The position numbers and the translations under genes were made by a program. The notes under the pieces are model-generated. The model saw only the letters and a list, made by a program, of their open reading frames with translations, did no database searches and was not told the DNA's origin. Positions 1 through 5,013 of a stretch of DNA of 7,325 nucleotides are shown one piece after another (positions within the stretch are counted from its first letter, which is position 1; each line of letters opens with the position of its first letter). This DNA is from JAXGPP01 sp964436865. GTDB lineage: Bacteria > Planctomycetota > Planctomycetia > Pirellulales > Thermoguttaceae. The DNA is taken from positions 1-7,325 of the forward strand of contig CAYTFK010000341.1 in the NCBI GenBank assembly GCA_964436865.1. Direction: 5' to 3'.

Positions 1-2848
1 CGTCCACCCTGATCCCGCCCACCTCGACCAGCGGCGCATCGATCGTCGCCCAGGTCGCGCCGTACTGGTCGTTCGAGACATCGAGCCAGCGGCTCACAGT
101 GAAGTAGTTCTTGCACGCACCTTCCATCTGGTCTTCTTCCGGCCGAACCACGGCCAGCGGCGTGTCCATTCGCATCACGCCCCCTGGCACGCGAAGCGCG
201 AAACCGAAGTGAACGCCTTCTGGAGTCCGAATCTTCTCTTTGTCGACGACGTTCAGCATGTCGATGTGGTCCATCCCGGCCACCAGCCGCAATTGCCGCG
301 AGAGCTTGCGGCAACCGGGTGCGGCCGATTCGACCACCACCGACGCCACGAGCGGACCGCTCTCAACGACGCGAAGTGCAACCTCGCCATTGGGCAACGG
401 GCTATCGGGGGTCCGTCCGGCCACGTAGCGATACGCGTTCAGCCCCAACCCGGCAGCATCATCGCTCAGCTCTGCGGCAATGCTCTGTGCCTTGAGGCTC
501 TTGATTGCCCCCGACTGCGCATCCAGAGCGACCGCCACCAGGCCGTTTGAGAGATTATCGGTTGAAGCAGTTGCCGGAACCGCGGGCGCATGAGGGGAGC
601 CGCTCTGGATCACGTAGAGCTTCGCCCCCAGCGCCGGCACGCCGGTGGCGATGAAGGCCAGCGTCCCGTCAGCTAGTCGCTGCGAAGGCACCGGTTGACC
701 CGACTCGAATACCGCGTCGCCGGCCGTTTTCACATCGGCGGGAAGGATTACCAGATCCGTCCGCGGCCAGTTCGAAGTATTGTATACCATCACCGCCGCG
801 ACGGTCTTCTCCGCCCGGCTGACCGGTGATACCGCCGCCGAGAGCAGCTTTCGCGACTGCGCTTCGGCATCCAGAGCAAATGCCTGCTTGATCGTCCACT
901 GCGAGCGGGCGAAATCGCTGTCGGGTTCGGAAATGCTGTTGTGGGCGCCCCAAGTGTGCTCGTCGTACAGAATCACGTTCCGCCACGCGGTGTCGAATTC
1001 GTCGGCCGGATAAGCCTGCGGCTGAAGCATCGCGTACAGCGCCTCCGCTTGGCTCAGCCGCTCCGCCGCAGCGCGATTCAGTCCAGTCTCCAGCGCCGAC
1101 GAGGCGGCGCCGTCTTCCCAGTAGGGCGTGAAATCGCCGCTCACCACGGGCAGCGAGTCGCCGTAGCGCCGCTCGAACTCGCGCATCATTTCCGACGTGG
1201 TCGAGATGATCAGTTTCGGCCAGGCGTACTTCGTGTTCCAATCCTTGACCAATTCGCTCAGTTCCACGCCCGGCCCCGCATTGTCGCCGAGACAGAACCG
1301 CACCTGGATCATGTCGTACGCATAGTCCGAGGCTTCCACCCGGCGCACCAGTTCCAGCGCCTGCTCGCCGGTGGTGAACGCGCGGTAGTAGCCGGTGCGC
1401 GGGATCCATACCAGCAAGCGGTCCTTGCCGGTGGGCGTGGTCCACCAGAACGGTTTGTCGCCCCACGCGCGAAGCGTGTGCCCGATGCGGTGCCCGCCGT
1501 TCGGGCCGATCGAGAAATACTTCACCCCTGCTTCGGCCAGCACGGTCGTGAGGCCCCATGTGTAGCCCGGCACATCGCTGATCATTGCCGAATCGATCTT
1601 CACCCCGGCTCGCACCGAGATCCTGCCGGCGTAGTCGACCAGCCGCACCAACTCCTCCGGCCGGCAGAGAGCCGTCAGCTCATTGCCGTAGAGAGCGTCG
1701 AGTCCAATCCATCCTTTGCGCACCGCATCGAGGAACTCGTTCTGCTTCTCGGGCGCGGCCTGCCGCAGGTAGCTGTCGGTGGCCCACAGTACCTCGGCAT
1801 TCCACTTGAACTGCGCCCCGGGAGGATAATCGACCGTCCGGCGGGACGCCTCAATCGCTTGCTCGTAGAACCGCCAGTGATCCTCCTCGACTTCCGTCTG
1901 GACCTTCGTGTAGCCGATGTCGACGTGGGAGTGCGGCAAAAGATAGAGTGACCATTTCCGCACCGGCTTGAGCGTTACTTCGCCGCGGGCTAGCGTTTTG
2001 TCGCCCACCTTCACCTCGACCGTCCGCGGCGTCTCCTCATCGACGGCCGGCACGGCGGCTTCCAGCCGAGTCGCGCCGCTACGGAGTTCGGCCGTCACCG
2101 GCGTCGCATCGCCGACCAGAATGGTCGCCTCGACCGGTTCGCCGAAATGCCGTACGATGATCTCGACGATCTGCTCGAGCTTGCCTTCTTTCTCCACCAG
2201 CAAGGGCGCGCTTTGCACGCCGCGCACCACCGTGGCCGTCGGCGGGGGCCCCAGCCTGGTCCCCGACGGAGCCTCGAGTCCCAGCCAATCGAACAGCATC
2301 CAGCTTCCGTTCGTGGTGCGAAGAATGAGCTCGTTGGCCCCTTTCACCAGCACATCGGCCGGCACATCGACCGTAAAGCGGTATTCGCGTCCCTTCGCCG
2401 GGGCGCCCGTCACCGAAGCATCTCCCGCTCCGGCGGGCATTTGGAGCGCAGTCAGCTCCCGACCGTTCGCCGTCACCACGAGCCGCGGCGGAATGGCGTG
2501 CTGCGTATCGACCAGATCGACCAACAGCCGACAGGGGCTACCGGGCACCGCATCGAGCGAGAACACCACCGCCGCCTCGTGCGGTTGGCTTCCGGCCCAA
2601 GTGTCGGCTGGTCCGGGCAAAACGTACGGCCAGTCGGTTTTGGCATCTGAATGCCCCACGGCATACAGTGCGTCGTTGCGGTATTGGCCGAATCCTCGCG
2701 GGGCGAGTGCAAACTCGTCCGTGCTGTTGTCGGCTACGCCGATCTCCCACAGCAGCGCCAGTTCTCCAGTCCGGGGCTCCTCTGCCCCAGCAACGGTTGC
2801 CAGTACCACACCGAGTATCAGCGCCAGGGGGACGGAGATATTTCTCAT
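1..2848 (-). CDS. Secreted GH38-type alpha-mannosidase-like protein with N-terminal rhamnogalacturonan-lyase-like domain (C-terminus cut by left edge)
   Basis: An uninterrupted frame runs from ATG at 2848 to the window edge, giving 949 visible residues. AGGAG sits 9 nt upstream of the ATG. Residues 1 to about 21 look like a Sec signal peptide (hydrophobic LALILGVVLATVAGA, then EE). Residues 30-193 resemble the beta-sandwich third domain of PL4 rhamnogalacturonan lyases (LLWEIGVADNSTDEF near the start, FDWLGLEAP at the end). Residues 200-297 look like another beta domain. The GH38 catalytic part starts near 298. HSHVDIGYT gives metal ligands H306 and D310, D425 in SDVPGYTWGL is the likely nucleophile, and H631 in DEHTWGAHN is the likely later metal ligand. 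Residues 580-665 match the helical middle domain and 683-949 the beta-rich C-terminal domain. GH38 enzymes are retaining, zinc-dependent alpha-mannosidases. The motifs here differ from the canonical HxDPGW and DPFGHS forms, so the substrate is uncertain. A periplasmic or surface role in glycan breakdown is inferred. Confidence 0.85.
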   Translation of the reverse strand, partial: MRNISVPLALILGVVLATVAGAEEPRTGELALLWEIGVADNSTDEFALAPRGFGQYRNDALYAVGHSDAKTDWPYVLPGPADTWAGSQPHEAAVVFSLDAVPGSPCRLLVDLVDTQHAIPPRLVVTANGRELTALQMPAGAGDASVTGAPAKGREYRFTVDVPADVLVKGANELILRTTNGSWMLFDWLGLEAPSGTRLGPPPTATVVRGVQSAPLLVEKEGKLEQIVEIIVRHFGEPVEATILVGDATPVTAELRSGATRLEAAVPAVDEETPRTVEVKVGDKTLARGEVTLKPVRKWSLYLLPHSHVDIGYTKVQTEVEEDHWRFYEQAIEASRRTVDYPPGAQFKWNAEVLWATDSYLRQAAPEKQNEFLDAVRKGWIGLDALYGNELTALCRPEELVRLVDYAGRISVRAGVKIDSAMISDVPGYTWGLTTVLAEAGVKYFSIGPNGGHRIGHTLRAWGDKPFWWTTPTGKDRLLVWIPRTGYYRAFTTGEQALELVRRVEASDYAYDMIQVRFCLGDNAGPGVELSELVKDWNTKYAWPKLIISTTSEMMREFERRYGDSLPVVSGDFTPYWEDGAASSALETGLNRAAAERLSQAEALYAMLQPQAYPADEFDTAWRNVILYDEHTWGAHNSISEPDSDFARSQWTIKQAFALDAEAQSRKLLSAAVSPVSRAEKTVAAVMVYNTSNWPRTDLVILPADVKTAGDAVFESGQPVPSQRLADGTLAFIATGVPALGAKLYVIQSGSPHAPAVPATASTDNLSNGLVAVALDAQSGAIKSLKAQSIAAELSDDAAGLGLNAYRYVAGRTPDSPLPNGEVALRVVESGPLVASVVVESAAPGCRKLSRQLRLVAGMDHIDMLNVVDKEKIRTPEGVHFGFALRVPGGVMRMDTPLAVVRPEEDQMEGACKNYFTVSRWLDVSNDQYGATWATIDAPLVEVGGIRVD

Positions 2849-2857
2849 CGCAGGGCA

Positions 2858-2862
2858 CTCCT
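2858..2862 (-). promoter_or_regulatory. Ribosome binding site of the GH38-type gene
   Basis: The minus strand reads AGGAG, 9 nt before the ATG at 2848. The fit is good. It supports this start, from which the protein begins directly with a signal peptide. Confidence 0.7.
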
Positions 2863-2896
2863 GGGAACTGGGATGTACCACGCCGGTTTGGGCGTC

Positions 2897-2917
2897 GGCG
2901 GCCCCATTATCGCCGCC
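2897..2917. repeat. GC-rich inverted repeat around the GH38 promoter -10
   Basis: GGCGGC (2897-2902) and GCCGCC (2912-2917) form a perfect 6-bp dyad separated by 9 nt that contain the predicted -10 of the leftward gene. It could be an operator for a dimeric repressor or simply chance in GC-rich DNA. A dyad with the same 9-nt gap surrounds the -10 of the GH50-type gene, although its arm sequence is different. Confidence 0.3.
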
Positions 2918-2935
2918 ATTCGGTGCCGTTCGCAA
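2906..2935 (-). promoter_or_regulatory. Predicted sigma70-type promoter of the GH38-type gene
   Basis: On the minus strand, TTGCGA (2935-2930) is followed by an 18-bp spacer and GATAAT (2911-2906). The hexamers match the TTGACA and TATAAT consensus at 4 and 5 of 6 positions. Transcription would start near 2899, leaving a leader of about 50 nt. The -10 is flanked by a perfect dyad, GGCGGC-N9-GCCGCC, at 2897-2917. This rests on pattern reading only. Confidence 0.45.
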
Positions 2936-2981
2936 GCTTTCCTCGACGAGTGTCGCACCGGTAGGCCAGGTCTGTGCCGCG

Positions 2982-2990
2982 TGTTATGAT
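2982..2990 (+). promoter_or_regulatory. Possible extended -10 promoter of the creatininase-family gene
   Basis: TGTTATGAT (2982-2990) matches an extended -10 (TGn followed by TATGAT, 5 of 6 to consensus). No convincing -35 lies 16-18 bp upstream, which is tolerable for extended -10 promoters. Transcription would start near 2997, about 44 nt before the ATG. It lies back to back with the leftward GH38 promoter. Confidence 0.35.
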
Positions 2991-3040
2991 GGGGACCGGG
3001 ATTGCGCCTCTCTTCGAACTCCGGTACAAGAGGTAAGACA

Positions 3041-4015
3041 ATGACGGGTGGCATCCATCGACGTGCGTTTCTTGGTGCCGCGGCCGGCACCGCGATGGCG
3101 ATCCAGGTGGGAGAGGCTCCGGGAGCCGAATCACCGGGTTCGGCTGCCGGCAACCCTCGCGAGGTGCGCCTGGAGCACCTCAAGCCCAAGGAAGTGGACG
3201 AGGCGATTGAAGCCTGCCCGGTCCTGTTCCAGCCCTTGGGCACGATCGAATGGCATGGGTTGCACAACATCGTCGGCGTCGACGCCTTGAAAGCTCATGG
3301 GCTCTGCTGCCGCGCCGCCGAGCAGGGAGGCGGCCTGGTGGCTCCGCCGCTCTACGGTGGCGTCGGGGGTGTCGAACAGCCCCACACATTCGTCATCGAA
3401 CCCGAGAACAGCGTGTTTTCAGTCCTGCTTCGCTCCTGGCTCGAACGGCTGGCAAGCGAGGCAGTGCGGCAGGGGTTTCGGGCAGTCATCTTCCTCACCG
3501 GCCACTACGGCGCCGCACAGCAAATCGTCGTCCGCGAGACGGCGGTGCGAATGAGCCGGACGCTGGGAGTCCCCGTGCTGGGTACACCCGAATATTTCCT
3601 GGCCCTGGACGAAGGTTACCACGGCGACCATGCGGCCTGGGGCGAAACGGTGCTGATGATGTACCTCTACCCAGAGAGCGTCGATCTTTCCCGCCTGGGC
3701 GAACCGCCGCACCAGGGTGTGGGCGGGCGCGACCCGCGCGAGGCCACGCAGGCCGACGGCGAGCGCGTCGCCACGGCGATCATCAATCGGCTGGCCGCCC
3801 TTGCCCGGCAGATGCCCACCTGGGATCGCCCGACGCTCGAGCGATTCATTGCGGCTGAGGCGGCGCTGGTCGGACGACAGCAAGCACTTGCCACCCAGGA
3901 AAAGGCGGTCTGGGCCGGCTGGCGCAACATCGGCAAGGGGCATTTTGACGATTACGGCCGGTTTCTGGCTGAAGGTCGATTTGAAGACATCGTGAAGTTG
4001 GTCGAGAAGCTGTAG
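3041..4015 (+). CDS. Tat-exported creatininase-family amidohydrolase
   Basis: This encodes 324 residues. ATG 3041 is preferred over an in-frame TTG at 3002 because AGAGG lies 7 nt before it and because the protein then opens with a Tat signal: HRRAFLG at residues 6-12 followed by a short alanine-rich hydrophobic stretch. The rest is creatininase-like. LGTIEWHG near 67-73 with D81 gives ligands E70, H72 and D81. TGHYG gives H155, and GDHAAWGETVLM (195-206) matches the family's D-x-H-A-G-x-x-E-T block, followed by YPESVDLSRL. The family uses two divalent metals to open cyclic amides (creatinine to creatine) or cleave peptide-like bonds, as in the mycofactocin protein MftE. In true creatininase the residue two after this His is a glutamate metal ligand. 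Here it is G157, so creatinine is not an assured substrate. Residues 261-324 are a helical, charged C-terminal extension beyond the usual length of about 250. The exact reaction is unknown and a periplasmic location is inferred. Confidence 0.85.
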   Translation: MTGGIHRRAFLGAAAGTAMAIQVGEAPGAESPGSAAGNPREVRLEHLKPKEVDEAIEACPVLFQPLGTIEWHGLHNIVGVDALKAHGLCCRAAEQGGGLVAPPLYGGVGGVEQPHTFVIEPENSVFSVLLRSWLERLASEAVRQGFRAVIFLTGHYGAAQQIVVRETAVRMSRTLGVPVLGTPEYFLALDEGYHGDHAAWGETVLMMYLYPESVDLSRLGEPPHQGVGGRDPREATQADGERVATAIINRLAALARQMPTWDRPTLERFIAAEAALVGRQQALATQEKAVWAGWRNIGKGHFDDYGRFLAEGRFEDIVKLVEKL

Positions 4016-4048
4016 TAGATCCATCAAGAGTCTTGCCGCAGGGATGCA

Positions 4049-4876
4049 ATGTCGCGCGCGTTGACTGATGTGGAATTTGTGGCGTTCGACCTGGAGACAA
4101 CCGGCCTGTCGCCGGTTTCCTGCCGAATTGTCGAATTCGGCGCGATCCGTTTCCGGCTCGACGGCACCGAAGTTGCCCGCTTCGAGCAACTGGTTGATCC
4201 GTGCTGCCCCATTCCTCCTGAGGCGACGCGAGTCCATCACATCACGCAGGCAATGGTCCGCGGCATGCCGAGGGTCTCGACGGTGCTGCCGCAGTTTGTC
4301 GATTTCCTCGGCTCTTCCGACACAATCCTGCTGGCCCACAACGCCCGTTTCGACCTGGGTTTTCTGGCCACGGCGATGCTCAAGGAGCAGATCGACCTGC
4401 CACCACACGCGGTCCTCGACACGCTCAAGTTGTCGCGGCGCTGTCTCAGCGGGGTATGGAACCATCGCCTGGAAACGGTGGCCATCCATCTTGGCGTGGC
4501 AGAGTGCGAAGACCATCGCGCCCTGTCTGACGCGCGACTGGCGATGTGGATCTTCCGCGCGATGCTCCAGAGCCGGCCGGCAGTCAAAAGCGTCGAGGAA
4601 CTGCTAGGCCTCGCTCCGCCGATGGCCTTCGACAACGGCGGCGTGCAGCCACGGGCGGCTCCCGGCGGCTATGAGGAGTTGGAATTTGCCATCCGGGGAA
4701 AGCTCACCGTCGTCATCCACTATGACGCAGCCGGAGGTGAAGCGGAGCGGCGGGTGACGCCGCGGGCAATCATGCAGTCCAGGGGCCGGCAGTACCTGAG
4801 CGCGTTCTGCCACCGCGACCAGATCGAGAAGACCTACCGCCTCGACCGGATTCTCCGCTGCCGGATCGAAACATGA
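4049..4876 (+). CDS. DnaQ-type DEDDh 3'-5' exonuclease fused to a C-terminal WYL domain
   Basis: This encodes 275 residues with no export signal, so it is cytoplasmic. The start is ATG 4049, with AGGGA at 4040-4044 only 4 nt upstream. Residues 8-170 are a complete DEDDh exonuclease fold. Exo I is FDLETTGL with D14 and E16, Exo II is AHNARFD with D102, and Exo III is HRALSDA with H156 and D161. All catalytic residues are present, as in the DNA polymerase III epsilon subunit and its relatives. After a proline-rich linker (about 175-207), residues 208-273 match a WYL domain: VIHYD near 222-226, RRVTPRAI at 234-241, QYLSAFCH at 248-255 and YRLDRIL at 263-269. The tryptophan of the W-Y-L signature is replaced by glutamine. 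WYL domains sense ligands or bind nucleic acid, usually in HTH transcription factors such as those controlling phage defence, and no HTH is present here. It starts 33 bp after the creatininase-family gene with no terminator between them, so cotranscription is likely. Regulated repair or defence nuclease activity is inference. Confidence 0.85.
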   Translation: MSRALTDVEFVAFDLETTGLSPVSCRIVEFGAIRFRLDGTEVARFEQLVDPCCPIPPEATRVHHITQAMVRGMPRVSTVLPQFVDFLGSSDTILLAHNARFDLGFLATAMLKEQIDLPPHAVLDTLKLSRRCLSGVWNHRLETVAIHLGVAECEDHRALSDARLAMWIFRAMLQSRPAVKSVEELLGLAPPMAFDNGGVQPRAAPGGYEELEFAIRGKLTVVIHYDAAGGEAERRVTPRAIMQSRGRQYLSAFCHRDQIEKTYRLDRILRCRIET

Positions 4877-4880
4877 TCCG
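4862..4880. repeat. Perfect hairpin at the stop codon of the exonuclease-WYL gene
   Basis: CGGATC (4862-4867) and GATCCG (4875-4880) pair perfectly around a 7-nt loop and span the TGA at 4874-4876. A second small hairpin (GCCG-AACT-CGGC) follows at about 4880-4891. No T-tract follows either one, so an intrinsic terminator is not supported. They could protect or process the 3' end. Confidence 0.3.
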
Positions 4881-4919
4881 CCGAACTCGGCTGCCCGCAA
4901 GGGGATGCGTTCTTCCGCC

Positions 4920-4960
4920 AAAAAAAGTGATTGCGATTTAGGCCACCGAGCCGGTAGAAT
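4920..4960 (+). promoter_or_regulatory. Predicted sigma70-type promoter of the GH50-type gene, with an A-tract
   Basis: TTGCGA (4931-4936), an 18-bp spacer and TAGAAT (4955-4960) form a good promoter. A run of seven A at 4920-4926, just upstream of the -35, resembles an UP element. Transcription would start near 4967, about 47 nt before the ATG. The -35 sequence and spacer length are identical to those of the predicted GH38 promoter. Confidence 0.55.
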
Positions 4961-4967
4961 GTCGGCT
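4949..4967. repeat. Inverted repeat around the GH50 promoter -10
   Basis: AGCCG (4949-4953) and CGGCT (4963-4967) form a perfect 5-bp dyad with a 9-nt gap that contains TAGAAT. The position is right for an operator that would block RNA polymerase. The short arms could also be chance. Confidence 0.3.
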
Positions 4968-4998
4968 ATTGCCACTCGGCTGGCGTGAGGTTCTTACC

Positions 4999-5003
4999 GG
5001 GAG
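4999..5003 (+). promoter_or_regulatory. Ribosome binding site of the GH50-type gene
   Basis: GGGAG lies 10 nt before ATG 5014 and 7 nt before an in-frame GTG at 5011. Either start gives nearly the same signal peptide. The upstream in-frame TTG at 4969 precedes this site, lies at the predicted transcription start and can be discounted. Confidence 0.55.
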
Positions 5004-5013
5004 TGATCAAGTG

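Noticed and set aside
669..1559. 296-codon minus-strand frame within the GH38-type gene
   Set aside because: It is out of frame with the true protein, Arg/Gly-rich and without motifs. The real frame passes through it without a stop to the window edge.
941..1951. Long open frame on the plus strand opposite the GH38-type gene (336 codons)
   Set aside because: It lies antisense to a frame with clear family motifs, its composition is rich in Arg, His and Pro, and no domain is recognisable. It is a typical GC-rich shadow.
3419..4516. 365-codon minus-strand frame opposite the creatininase and exonuclease genes
   Set aside because: It spans two unrelated genes on the other strand that have intact catalytic motifs. 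There are no recognisable domains or start signals.
4885..4982. Direct 9-bp repeat ACTCGGCTG at 4885-4893 and 4974-4982, with a third TCGGCT at 4962-4967
   Set aside because: It is short, irregularly spaced and compositionally ordinary for GC-rich DNA. It could matter only if conserved in orthologous leaders.
4969..5013. Upstream TTG start for the GH50-type gene
   Set aside because: It lies at the predicted transcription start, has no ribosome binding site, and would put 15 polar residues before the signal peptide.
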